Shown here piece after piece: positions 11,061 to 21,244 of a stretch of 64,000 bases of DNA. Position 1 is the first letter of the stretch; every line of letters starts with the position of its first letter. This DNA comes from Atriophallophorus winterbourni. Lineage: Eukaryota; Platyhelminthes; Trematoda; Plagiorchiida; Microphallidae. The translations under genes were made by a program, and so were the position numbers. The stretch spans positions 1 to 64,000 of the forward strand of contig JACCGJ010001822.1 of assembly GCA_013407085.1 (NCBI GenBank), in the 5' to 3' direction. The notes under the pieces were generated by a model. That model ran no database searches. It was not told the DNA's origin and saw only the letters and a list, made by a program, of their open reading frames with translations.

Positions 11061-11305
11061 CCCGATGCGTTTTTGTGGTAAACGTAGAAATGTTGCAAGG
11101 CAGTTGAATGTTGCCGGTTCTCTGACGGTTTCAGGCCAATTTGAGTTTGCATCTTTCTACAGTTCCCCAAAATAGTATTGATGAACAATGGAGTGGGATT
11201 CAAACCTCCTTGGAAACAGCCGCGTTGCATAGTTGTGGGCTGACTTCCCGTGTAGCTCAACACTGGGTTTCTGCGAATTCTCTCTAACTAAGGGACCAAA
11301 GTCGG

Positions 11306-13129
11306 TTGATTTCTGCTGATAGCATACATGATGCGCCACGAAGGCTTATTAAACGTAAACTGGTTGCCAGTTTGAGAACCGACAGGGAAAGTTGGTGGAG
11401 TTCTAAGGCTACGGAAATGGAATCTGCGGCAGCTGAAGGCAATTTCAGAAAATTGTTCCAACTCATCAGAACAACTGGAAGCGGGCGACCAGGCATCAGT
11501 GAGTTGATACGTGAAGCAGATGGTTTGCCAGTTTTAACATGCATAGACGCATGGAGCGATGGGCAGAACATTTTTAAGCACAGTTTAACTGGCTTTCTGC
11601 ACCCACCGATTTCGAAAATACAGAACACTGTACCCCATGGTCAATTGCTCTCGATGTTCCGACTAAATCATAGATTTACAGCGTACTCCGGAACCTTAGG
11701 CGTCATCGGGCATCACGTGCTGATTCCTTTGTACCGTCATTGTTCAAGGATGGCGGTTTCGCTTTAGTTCGCTAACTTCAAGCGCTGTTCGCCAACATAT
11801 GGGCTGAGGAACGCGTTCTGATCCCTTGGAGAGAATCAGCAATTGCAAAAGGGACGGCGCGATTCCTGTAAAAATAATCGAGGTATCAGTTTCATTTCAG
11901 TAAATCCTAAAATACTGGCGTCCATCCTGCTTCACCGATTGAGTACCAAACAGGAAGAGCAAATCCGTGAAGAGCAAACTGGGTTTCGTACCGGTCAAGG
12001 GTGCATAGATCAAATTTTCACACTCCGTCAGTTACTGGATCAACGCCACGCAGTTCGTAGACCAACTATTGTGGTATTCCTTGACACCCGAGCGGCATTC
12101 GATTCAATCGATCGCGAAAGTCAATGGAACTGTCTGATGAATGCTCGAGAAGTATGTTTTGATCTCAAAAGCATTATATTGAGAACTCTGGGCAGCGTTT
12201 GAGCGTACGGACAATTGTCGTCCTCGTTCAATATCTCCAGCAGGGTGCGGCAGAGCTGCCCTATCTCGCCGTTCTTTTTCAAGTTCGCAATCGACGATGT
12301 CCAAAAGAAAGCTTTAGCTGGTCTAGTGGGCGCAGGTGTTAAACTTCTGCCGGGTGAGCGAGCTACCGATCTAGAGTATGCAAATGACATCGCACTTCTT
12401 AGAGATGACACTCATATAATGCAACAAGCCCTGGACCGCATGGCACTTGCATGCTTCAAGGTATGGCATGTGCTTTGCGCATAACAAGTGTAAAACACTT
12501 ACCCAGGATTGGAGCGGCTCTCTTCCAAACCTGTGTGCGATGTCTATCTTGAATTGGTCGACAGTTTCGTTCACCTTGGCAGTTGTATCTCTGCTGGCGG
12601 TTGTGTCGAGGACGAGATCTCACATCGTGTTTGCAAAGCGGGTGCAGCGTTTGCTAACCTTCGCCACTTGTGGCGTCGACGAGATGTTTCACTCCATACT
12701 AAAGGCCGAGTGTGCAACCCAGTGGTGCGTGCTACTCTACTTTATGGCTGCGAAACCAGGCGTATCCAAACGGAAAATGTTCGTCCGCTTTCTGTTTCTG
12801 ACACACGTTGCCTGCATAAGATTGCTCGCATTCGGTGGCAGCATCGTGTTACAAATTTAGATGTCTGCAAGCGGGTGTTGGGACAGGGTGGTCACGGACT
12901 GAGAGAAATGTTGATGCTTTCTCGTTTGCGATGGTTGAGACATGTTTTAAGAATGCCTTTTCACCGTTTACCGTACCGCGCCTTATTCGCAGAGATTGGC
13001 AGAAGCTTGGAAAAAAGAACGGGTGGCCAGTCCATGACGTGGCGCATTGGGATGAAGAAAATCACCGCAGCGCTAGGCTCAGTTGGGCCGTATTTGTTTC
13101 CCTGGGTGGGGTCCAAAAGCTCCAACTAA
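11306..13129 (+). pseudogene. LINE-D linker, reverse transcriptase and C-terminal domain
   Basis: Linker with ESWWSSKATEME near 11390, then RT motifs: NNRGISF (11880), EEQTGFRTGQGCIDQIFT (11970-12020), VVFLDTRAAFDSID (motif A, 12070-12110), and LEYANDIALL at 12370-12400, where the catalytic YADD is changed to YAND. The post-palm frame (12509-13129, 206 codons) carries HLWRRRDVSLHTKGRV, LLYGCET and RLRWLRHVLRMP. These are typical of flatworm and other invertebrate LINEs. The D-to-N change in motif C plus frameshifts make this an inactive RT. Confidence 0.75.
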
Positions 13130-13305
13130 TAATTGACTGGAAACCTTGCGTGATCTGGCTGAAAAACAAAGTCAGTGGGGCCAGTGTTTTTTTATTATGT
13201 GTTATAATGTTTTTATCCGGTAGTATTTTATATAAAAAACAAAAAACAAAAAATCGCATGCCGTGAAACTACAAAAAAGCTGCTTTTTGCGCATTTGCTT
13301 TTGCA

Positions 13306-13672
13306 TACCTGATAAGGAGATCGGATGGGTTGGACGACCACAACAGATGTTGCTGGCTCCTTATCGACTGGTCGAGCATATGACGCTACTCAAATGTGCC
13401 AGTCTGGAGAAACATTCATGAAGGCTTAATCGCGATAGGTCAAACGCTGGAGTGTATCTCAGGCCGTGAGGCATGAAACTACAATGGCGAAGGTCCATGT
13501 TCGAATCAGACCCTAGACAGGATATACACTGCTTATGAGCTCAAATAAGAGCGAAACTCGAGTCTATTGCTTCCAATGCGGACCGTTGTGATAAACTTTG
13601 TGAATATTTCGAAGGACTTGGTACTGATGAGTAGTCACCAAAACATAATGAACCAACCATCTAACCACTCTA
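13306..13672 (+). mobile_element. SINE-like insertion in LINE-D 3' UTR
   Basis: Aligning this 3' UTR with the LINE-D copy at 38700-38900 shows an extra segment of about 367 bp, placed between TTTTGCA and TATTCCGC where the other copy reads TTTTGCGTATTCCGC. Flanking TA/TAT may be a minimal target duplication. Inside, GTTCGAATC at 13499-13507 fits the RNA polymerase III B box, and upstream CTGGAGTGTATCTC could act as a degenerate A box. No tRNA cloverleaf closes. It is a candidate tRNA-derived SINE. Strand is taken from the B box. Confidence 0.4.
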
Positions 13673-13788
13673 TATTCCGCTTGCCTGCTTTCCTTTTTTC
13701 ACGCGCTTGCTTATATGCTTTTCCTGCCTCATGTGGCTTGGCACTTTGTCTGGATCCAGACTTATGCTTCATGATGATGTTGATGATC

Positions 13789-15181
13789 GTGTGGTTTATG
13801 CTGCATTCTCGTTGCTATATATTATTAGGCCTTTACATGTTGGCCATTAACCTTTTTGATTTACCTTCTCAGGTATAATCGACCTTGACCACGTCCAACT
13901 TGACTTCTTTCGAACATTCTTCTTCCATACTCGAATCTCATCAACACCCCGTTGCTTGCCGCACCAGTTCAATTGTGCCTTTTCTAAACCCTCAAGGCAA
14001 TGTTAATGAACCAATGACGTTTTTCACCCTTTTGAACACACACGTGACTATAAATGACTTACTACCCTGGCCCGATTTTTATACTCGTTTCTTGTAAATA
14101 CTAAAATAATGTTTATTCCACAGTGTTAAACGTTGGGTGATCTCTCTCACACTGTCAACGTTTCATTGTTTTAGTGATTTCCAATGTCATTCCTAGTGTG
14201 TATTTAATTTCTTTTTTGCTAAAATGAGATTAAAATATCAGTTTTCGGAAAGTCGTTTTACCGTTCTAGCAGATTTGAGTGGTCATGATTTCTTGCCGGC
14301 CTAGCGATTAATTATTTTTTCCATTCCCGTTCAAAAACATGTATCTGATCGACGCAATGTTGGAAGGTTTGCTGTACCATTCAAGGCGCAAACGGGTACT
14401 GACAGCAGTAATGAGAAAATGAACAACGCACACACACGATCCTGTCCAACGTATGAACCGAACACATCTCCAGAGCTTGGTGCCACAAATGCCGCATACG
14501 AGCATTGGTCGTAGCGACATGATAAAGGAAACTGTTCTGGATGACCTGGCACATGGATTACGAGAGGAATCTTCGGGTAGCGTAATCGCATGATGTTTAT
14601 TTGACAGCTCCGTGGCGCTTTTCATTGTTGAATAGCTCATTTTCGAGCTGAAGAGCTTGGGATGACTTAAATTGATAAAGACAAGAAATTGAGGCTCCTC
14701 GCGCTCTCTTAAATATAGAAAGCGACCACATTTGATTTCATGTTCCTCTTACATTGTAAATTGGTAAACGTGTCAAATCTCTCACATCCTACTAGCTTTT
14801 GAGTCAGCGCGCTATTTGGGAATGTTTTTTTGTTTTCAATTACGTTCCAGTTGGAAAAATGTTGGTGTTTCAAAGCAATTCTTTCCTTGACGTGCTTTTG
14901 TCCATCCGGTACGTGAACACTGTCGCTCGAACTACTTAATCGCGTTCCTCAGGAAGAGCAGTCGTCTAACATATCATAACATAACATCAGAAGTATTGCA
15001 TGCAATCGAAAGAAACACAGCTGGACTGTATCAGCTTTTACTCTGCTAGTCACTAGATCCGACCGAACTGATATTATTATGCAACTGATGGCGGGAAAGG
15101 ACGAAATCAATCACCTATGCATGCTAACCGCATGCGGCCAACCAATCTGCCCTAAATCCTGTCTCAGGAGTGGTTGAAATA
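13789..15181. other. No gene identified
   Basis: Flank of the LINE-D copy. Short overlapping frames at 13885-14097 and 14308-14640 have no recognisable motifs. The frames at 14308-14640 run on both strands, so I do not call either. Nothing else is assignable. Confidence 0.5.
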
Positions 15182-15223
15182 GTCATGAAAAAAAAGATTT
15201 TGCAATGAATCGGTTTTAGCAAG

Positions 15224-15270
15224 ATTTTGATAACGTTTCGCTTCTGAACAAATGCTTCGTCAGACCAATG
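15224..15270 (-). ncRNA. Hammerhead ribozyme motif at the left end of PLE-A
   Basis: On the minus strand: UUGGU, CUGACGA (15263-15257), a partly mispaired stem II beginning AGC and ending GAAGC, GAAACGUU, then AUCAA, which can pair with UUGGU through one G-U wobble. It points away from the element. The core is intact; stem II is weaker than in the 2126-2173 copy. Confidence 0.5.
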
Positions 15271-15429
15271 GTGTCGGTACGAACAGTGTTAAGATTTAAA
15301 TTACATTTTCGTGACCAATCCTGGGTTCGCTAAGATAGACAGGCGATATGAAGACACGCCGAGCACATAAAAGAAAGACAGGTACGTAAGTTAGGCACTT
15401 TATTAACTTCAAAAGATAAATGTACCTCT

Positions 15430-15851
15430 GCAGTAGTCGACAATATTCTAAGGCAATTAATTTATCAGATAGGCCGCTATCGCAAACCGAACAAAGATAG
15501 TTGGACAAGGGCTTAAACTTCTCCATAATTACAAAAATCTTAAAAGCTGAGGATGTTATTCCATGCGTAGAATCCGCCCTCAACCAGCTACCTGAAAATC
15601 AGGCAGATGCACTGCGAAACGGTATATCTAGTATTATCATAAAACAGCAACCAACAACCTAACGCGAGATGAACAACAAGCACTCCTTAAATTCCGAAAA
15701 GAAGAGGAAATAGTGATCACTAAGGCAAATAAAGGCAAGGCGACCGTCATTCTTTTTAAAAGTGATTATAGAGATAAGGCGGAGTCACATTGCTGAAGGT
15801 CCGTATCAAGTTATTGACAACCGCAGAACTACGACAATTATGAATAACCGT
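15430..15851 (+). pseudogene. PLE-A N-terminal coding segment
   Basis: Plus-strand codons resemble the N-terminal part of Penelope reverse transcriptases. LSDRPLSQTEQ leads to the KGLNFS signature. Further on, DEQQALLKFRKEEEIVITK with ANKGKATVILFK-like codons (15680-15770) corresponds to the family's 'ITKADKG.TVI' finger motif, and SHIAEGPYQVID follows (15785-15820). Frameshifts occur near 15660 and 15775. LINE-A inserted right after it at the duplicated target ATGAATAACCGT. Confidence 0.65.
15840..15851 (+). repeat. Target-site duplication of LINE-A, left copy
   Basis: ATGAATAACCGT is repeated exactly at 19364-19375, on the other side of LINE-A. PLE-A sequence continues across the pair once LINE-A is removed. 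Confidence 0.85.
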
Positions 15852-15917
15852 TGTTGTTCTTGTTGGCCTTCTTCGGTCGAGGTCGACCATGGATGTACAT
15901 CACAATCGCGTGAGTGT

Positions 15918-16570
15918 TCAGATTTTGCAGCTTTTGGAATGACTAAACAGTACGATTCGGGAGGAACAATCTCTCCCACAGCGCTGGCAACGAAGGTGAC
16001 AACTCGGTTGTATTGCGTCAGTTGCACGCCGGCGGCGTGATCTGCGTTCAGCAGACAAGAGCTGTATCTGCTCCCCCCCAGCTTGCAGACGACGCTTTAC
16101 ACAGTGCCTCCAATGTGAGCGGTCAAGAGCAAGTTCTTCCCAACTCGCCGGGTCAATGCCAAGATTCATATTTCTTTTCAACCGTGTTTGTACCGCAAGT
16201 GCGGTCTGCCCAATGGTAAACTTCCTGATTGCAACTCACCATAGATATATCTTTCGAATAGGACCATTTCCATTCTATAGACATGACCAAGCCACCGCAG
16301 GCGGCGCTGACGTAATAGGGTAAACATGCTCTGTAGACCAGCTTTTGAAAGCACTTCAGCGTTAGTCACTCTGTCCATCCACGATCTGTTCAAGATACGA
16401 CGGATGCTTCGTAGATGGAAAGCATTCAGCTTCCGTTCGTGTCTTGCGTGGGTGGTCCAGGTTTCACTGCCGTATAGTAAAGCATTTAGTACGCACGCGC
16501 TGTATACCATCATCTTTGTCTTTACAGTCAGCTTGCGGTTACACCAAACACGAGAGTTCAATCGGGACAA
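15918..16570 (-). pseudogene. LINE-A post-palm domain and C-terminal zinc finger
   Basis: Two frames joined near 16180. The first (16570-16178) has LNALLYGSETWT, HLRSIRRILNRSW and RLRWLGHVYRM. The second (16181-15918) has GIDPASWEELALDRSHWRH and RCQRCGRDCSSRI followed by SHSKSC, a CxxC...H...C finger. Domain order equals the truncated copy at 4265-5098. One frameshift separates the parts. The finger probably binds nucleic acid. Confidence 0.75.
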
Positions 16571-16748
16571 AATGACAGCTGCTCTGCCAATCCGCTTATC
16601 AATCTCCGTGTCTAGCGATAAGGTTCCGCAATGGTTGAACCACGGGTTGTGAACTGATGTACTGATTAACGCTTACCGTTTCCAACAGTTATGATGTGAG
16701 GCGATACAGTCCCTTGGCCAAGGACTTTGGTCTTGCTCATGCTGATTG

Positions 16749-17527
16749 TTAGCCCAAATCTTTGCATGCCGAGGAAAAACAGTCCATTAGAGACTGAAGG
16801 TGCTCTTGTGAGTGAGCAATAAAGGCTGCATCGTCGGCAAACAGCAGGTCACGGATTAGCACATTTCGTGCCTTGGTTTGTGCTCTCAACCGGTTTAGGT
16901 TGAAAAGCTTGCCATCACTTCGCGTGCGTAGGTAAATACCTTCTGTTCTCGTCCTGAAAGCGTGCTTCAGAAGCAGAGCAAAGAAAATGCCGAACAGCGT
17001 TGGAGCAAGAACACACCCTTGTTTGACGCCTCGGCGAATTTCAAATGCTTCTGAACTGCAACCGTTAAAATGGACTGAGCCTTTCATGCCTGAGTGGAAC
17101 GAAATAACGAGTCTCAGCAGCCTTGGGGGGCAGCCTATCAGATCGAGCATTTTGAAGAGACCCTCCCTGCTGACGTAGTCGAATGCCTTAGTTAAATCAA
17201 TAAAACAGCGTATAATGGCATACGCTGTTCCCGACACTTTTCTTGAAGTTGTCTCAGGGAGAAGATCATGTCAACGGTTGATCTTCCCTTGCGTAAGCCA
17301 CATTGAGATTCGGAGTAAATTCTATCAGCTAAAACTTGCAGCCGGATCTGTAAGACTTTAGCAAACAATTTGCCTACAACATTCAGAAGGAAGATTCCTC
17401 TGTAATTGTTGCAGTCGCCTCTATCTCCTTTATTCTTGAATAGCGTGATGATCTTTGTGTCTCGCATCTCTTGTGGGACACCCCCCTCCGGCCAGCACTG
17501 AAGAAGCAAGTGGTGAAGCGGTTGCAA
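16749..17527 (-). pseudogene. LINE-A reverse transcriptase core
   Basis: Frame 17527-17192: FKNKGDRGDCNNYRGI, then QCGLRKGRSTVDMIFSLRQL. Frame 17237-16749: CFIDLTKAFDYVSREGL (motif A with F-x-D), RRGVKQGCVLAPTLFG (motif B), and LLFADDAAFIAHS (motif C with the catalytic FADD). All catalytic residues are present. A single frameshift near 17215 splits motif A from the fingers. The RT primes on nicked target DNA. Confidence 0.85.
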
Positions 17528-18726
17528 TAATGCTGCTCTACCGCATTTGATGAGCTCAGGTGGAATTCCATCGTCACTAGGGGCCTTCCATTCGCTAAGC
17601 TGTCGATTGCTCTATTGAGCTCATCAAGAGTAGGGGGAGTATCTAGATATTCAATAGTCGGCAACCGCTCGAAATTTTCAAATACATGTGGTAAAACCGT
17701 ACTGTCCCTAGAGTAGAGGGAGGAGAAGTGCTCTACCCATTTTTCCATCTGCTGAGTTTTGTCCACAATCGGGTCACCAGATACAGACTTAATGGGAGCC
17801 ATTTTATGTTTGTTTGGACCAATGGCTCTCTTGATCCCATCATACATGCCGTGAAAATTTCCGGTATCCGCAGCTTTTTGGATACTAAGGCTAATTTCTG
17901 TCCAGTAGTCATTTGCACATCGCCTTGCAGTCTGTTGGACCTTATTTCTGGCTGCTCTTAAAAGTCGTAAGTTTTCATCTGTTGGCATACATTTGAACCT
18001 CAAGAATGCTGACCGTTTCTCATCCAACACAGCAGTCATCTCAGAAACTTTTGCTTCGAACCAGTCGCTCGTTCGAACTTTCTTCGGACCGAAAGTGGAA
18101 AGTGCGACTCGGCATATGCAGCTTCTTATCGATTCCCAGTTTTCTGAAGCCGATTCAAGTGGGGTTGTCTTGCTGAACTCGGCTGTGAAGGCTTTCGCAA
18201 ATCGCGCAGCTAGATTAGGTTCGCACATGCGGGTGACGTCAATCCTAGGCTTACCAGACAATTTGGTGCGGTGAAATCTCGTGTCGGAAAGCTTCAGTTT
18301 TGCACAGACCAGTGAATGATAAGTGTCACACTCTGCGCTTTGATATGATCTTGTAAGAAGTACGCTTCCTATATTAGTGCGCCTAACAAGAATAAGATCA
18401 AACTGGTACCAGTGCTTAGAGCGAGGATGTTTCCAAGAGACCTTGTGCTGTGGTTTTGTTTGAAAGAAAGTGTTACTGACACAAAGACTGAACTGTGTGC
18501 ATAATTCTAAAAGGCCTTGTCCATTTTCATTGGTTTTACCTACACCGAACCTCCCGAGACAGTTTTGCCAAGATTCGTAATCCGCACCAACTCTAGCATT
18601 GAAATCACCCAATACCACTACACAGTTTCTTTGTGGCATGTTTTTCAGGACTGTTGCGAGGTTGTGATAAAAAGCGTCTTTTCCAGCTGGCGTCGCAGAG
18701 AGCGTCGGTGCATAAACGTTTACCAA
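17383..18726 (-). pseudogene. LINE-A AP-type endonuclease and linker (447 codons)
   Basis: A long open frame with the exonuclease III-like endonuclease: VNVYAPTLS at its start, VVLGDFNARVG near residues 38-48 (conserved D-x-N), and CDTYHSLVCAKLKL near residue 140, the catalytic His region. A linker of about 250 residues with TSDWFEAKVSEM and WVEHFSSLYSRDS follows. The true start lies further upstream, since the N-terminal strands with the first N and E are missing from this frame. It ends by frameshift close to 17580 before the RT core. Confidence 0.8.
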
Positions 18727-19375
18727 CGTAATGGTACCAGTAATGCACCTCAGATTTAGAGTCCAAATCCGTTCGCTCCCGCTTGGTTCTGTTGCTTTTA
18801 GAATGTCGTTTCGAACGGCAAACCTAACTCCATGCAGTCGATGCTCATCAGAACCCCTTCCTTTCCAAAAATGTGTAATCTCTTTTTGTTAGCTTACCAG
18901 TGTCTGGTAAGCGCGTCTCTTATAAGGCAGCCACGTCGACATTCAGTCTCTTTATCACAACAGATTTTCTTACGCCTCTGATATTCGAGACGTCGTCATG
19001 AAATCCAGGAAGCATGGACGTTCCAGGTTCCCAGTTTCAGAAATGACTTTTGTTTTTTAGTAGTTGGTTTCGCTGGTGCTGAAAAAGCAGTCTGCTTTGT
19101 CGGTTGATCCCTAATCACCATGCACCCAATGAGGATAGCAGACCGTGGCGAGACGGCACCATATTGGCTGGGGGCTGCCCAGCTTGAGGCGGGCGGTAGC
19201 CGTCCAATGAGACCTGAAAGTCTCTCCCACCGTCGGAAGCAGCCCCAAGCGCTGAGCTCTAGGCCAATCGAGCCATAGCTTTTAACCGGTATCTGCTGCT
19301 TCCCGTTTTATTATTCGCAGAATCGGAATGGAGTGTCCTCTCCATTGGTGCGATGTGATGTACATGAATAACCGT

Positions 19376-20100
19376 AAGACTGTTGTTTCAAGATACCGGC
19401 GAGGAATTAAGGTTTATGGTTCATGCTCTACCCAAAATCTGATCAAATACACAGGTTCCATGGACATCCGAAGATACATAAGGTATGCGTTGCCTTGAGG
19501 CCCATTGTGACGACATTTGATCCCCAACACACGAATTGGCTAAGCACCTTGCTCAGCTTTTGAAACCACTGGTTGGAACAAGAATTCTTTTATTAAGAAC
19601 TCGTCTGATTTTGTTCGTCGCTTAAGTACCGTAACAGTTGGGGAGGATGAGCTGATGGTTTGTTTTGACGTAAGCTCCTTGTTCACGAATATTGACACTA
19701 CAAGCGCTTTAGAATTATCGAGGAAGTTACTCAACTCCGATATGACCTTGAAGGATCGTACTAACTTGAGTGTACAACAAATCATCAACGATGTAGCAAT
19801 TTTTCTAAATATGAACCACTTCTTATTATATGGACAAGCAAAACGATGGTTTATCGATGGGCTCACCTATATCCCCATTGCTGGCGAATATGTACATGGA
19901 GCACTTCGAAGATATAGCTTTGAGTAACGAAGCGTTAAAACAAAAGATATGGTGGCGCTATGTCGACGATACATTCGTCATCATAAAGCGAAACAGACTA
20001 GAAGCGTTTCATAGTTAACTCAATGATTTTAATCCGAAAATCCAGATCAGAAAAGAAACCGAGTCTACGGAAGGAACACTTCCGTTATTGGACTAACTCG
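19376..20100 (+). pseudogene. PLE-A reverse transcriptase palm
   Basis: Continuation of PLE-A beyond LINE-A. Codons near 19440-19490 give a shifted version of the HGxPKxH motif. VCFDVSSLFTNID (19660-19690) is motif A of PLE reverse transcriptases, DGLSMGSPISPLLANMYME (19845-19900) is motif B, and WWRYVDDTFVIIKRN (19950-19995) is motif C with catalytic YVDD. The frame shifts at about 19500 and between motifs A and B, and stops occur. The RT belongs to the telomerase-related PLE lineage. Confidence 0.8.
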
Positions 20101-20912
20101 GCAAGATAGCAGCAAGATAAGAACAACGGTATATTGTAAGCCAAACGACACGGATGCCATTTTCAGTTTCACATCTGCGCACTATAAAAGGGTATTTCAG
20201 TCCATAGCAAAATCGCTATTCTACAAGGTTGACCGCCTCTGCAGCGATGATGCAGATAAGAGACGAGCTCATGAAGAAGTCAGTCGCCGACTTGCAAATC
20301 ATGGGTACACCAAGAGCTCAATTAAGCTCCAATTGAACAGATTCGAGCGTCCGCAACCGAAAACGGAAAATGTTTGGCGGACTACGGTATCTCTACCGTA
20401 TGTCAAAAGCGCCTCCGAACGAATAAGTCGAATCTTGAATAACGAAGAAGAAGAAGAAGAAGAAGAAACGCAGGTATAAGAGTAACATATAAGGGAGGTA
20501 GAACTCTCCGCTCCGTATTAACGCATCTCAAAGATAAGACTCCTCTAGGTTCTGCGACAAACTGCATCTACAAAATCTACAAAGGTTTCGCGGGTGTTTA
20601 CATTGGGCAAACGTCCAGAGAACTTTGCATATGGGTAAACGAACACAGGAAACGAGTAGGAATGCAACCCCGCAATCCCAGTGAATATCAATCACTGATT
20701 CGGCATTCGGCCCTAGCTGAACACGTGCTAGACACTGGACACAGCGTAGATCTTGATAACGTGGAAGTGATAAGACGGGGTGTAAAATCTTATAAGGAAA
20801 GACTTTATGCCGAGGCTGTTTAAATTGCAAAGTCTGGGACGAATGCGGTGAACAAGGTGGATGGGCGGATATCTCGGTTCGGTTCTAAAGCGGATAAGGA
20901 TTAACGAACATC
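20101..20912 (+). pseudogene. PLE-A connector and GIY-YIG endonuclease
   Basis: Follows the RT. The GIY-YIG motif appears as GVYIGQTSRELC (20590-20630), followed by the conserved EHRKRVG and HSALAEHVLDTGHSVD (20700-20750). It keeps the second catalytic region and ends in VNKVDG codons near 20860. An expanded GAA run (20447-20468) is absent from the PLE-A copy at 2504-3290. A more intact GIY-YIG frame is at 23275-23613. This domain makes the first-strand nick for target-primed copying. Confidence 0.75.
20447..20468 (+). repeat. GAA trinucleotide run inside PLE-A
   Basis: About seven GAA units follow CTTGAATAAC. The homologous PLE-A copy near 2670 has none, so this is a local expansion. Confidence 0.8.
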
Positions 20913-21104
20913 ACACCTAATATGCACATGATTACGTAAGCAGTGTGACAGCAGACGCTGACCTGTGCAATTAATAAACAATTAGGGATGAACACAGCAA
21001 TTAGGAGGTGTGATCAATTATCTTGATCTCCCCTGTCTAGCTTAGAGTAATCAGGATTGGTTAAGAAAATGCCATTTAAACTTGAACACTGTTCGTACCG
21101 ACAC

Positions 21105-21155
21105 CCTTGGTCTGACGAATCTTCTGTGTTCAAAAGCCGAAAGTTACCAAAATCT
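21105..21155 (+). ncRNA. Hammerhead ribozyme motif at the right end of PLE-A
   Basis: UUGGU, CUGACGA (21113-21119), a weakened stem II (CUU/AAG), GAAAGUU, and ACCAA pairing with UUGGU. Stem I and both core boxes survive; stem II is partly lost and CC is inserted before GAAA. It points outward, mirroring the motif at 15224-15270. Confidence 0.5.
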
Positions 21156-21244
21156 TGCTATAAAGGATTCATTTCAAACTTTATTTTCATGATTATGTAC
21201 TCCCGATCGGTCAAATTTTCAAATACCTGGTTGAGATAGTGCTT

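Larger units (their letters stand above)
10290..13788 (+). mobile_element. LINE-D non-LTR retrotransposon copy
   Basis: Plus-strand non-LTR element: AP-type endonuclease, linker, reverse transcriptase, post-palm domain, then a 3' UTR ending in a GAT-type tail (ATGATGATGTTGATGAT, about 13771-13787). A second, 5'-truncated copy lies on the minus strand at 38700-39831 and fixes the 3' end. All coding segments are broken by frameshifts and stops. A SINE-like insert (13306-13672) splits the 3' UTR. Confidence 0.75.
15852..19363 (-). mobile_element. LINE-A non-LTR retrotransposon, near full length (3512 bp)
   Basis: Minus-strand element bounded by a 12-bp target duplication. From its 5' end (19363): GC-rich 5' UTR, AP endonuclease, linker, reverse transcriptase, post-palm domain, C-terminal C2H2-type finger, and a 3' UTR ending in AACAACAAC next to the duplication. 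The short 3' tail and the single endonuclease-RT protein suit an RTE- or jockey-related clade, which I cannot fix. Only a few frameshifts interrupt the ORF, so it is younger than the other LINE-A fragments at 4265, 6028 and 7165. Confidence 0.8.
15182..21200 (+). mobile_element. PLE-A Penelope-like element with inverted ends, split by LINE-A
   Basis: The most complete PLE-A here. Order: inverted end with hammerhead (15182-15355, minus-oriented), N-terminal coding part (15430-15851), LINE-A insertion (15852-19363), RT palm and GIY-YIG (19376-20912), then the matching end with hammerhead (about 21020-21200, plus-oriented). Removing LINE-A leaves roughly 2.5 kb, the usual size of a Penelope-like element. 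The two ends are inverted repeats of about 175 bp. Coding frames contain stops and shifts, so the copy is dead. Confidence 0.75.

Noticed and set aside
13440..13520. tRNA gene
   Set aside because: A B-box-like GTTCGAATC is present, but no acceptor stem or anticodon arm can be paired, so it is treated as part of a SINE-like insert.
14308..14640. Small gene on the minus strand
   Set aside because: Overlapping frames exist on both strands over the same DNA, with no recognised motif, splice sites or second copy.
17993..18274. Plus-strand proteins of 60-110 codons within 16-19 kb
   Set aside because: They are antisense shadows of the LINE-A endonuclease and RT frames.
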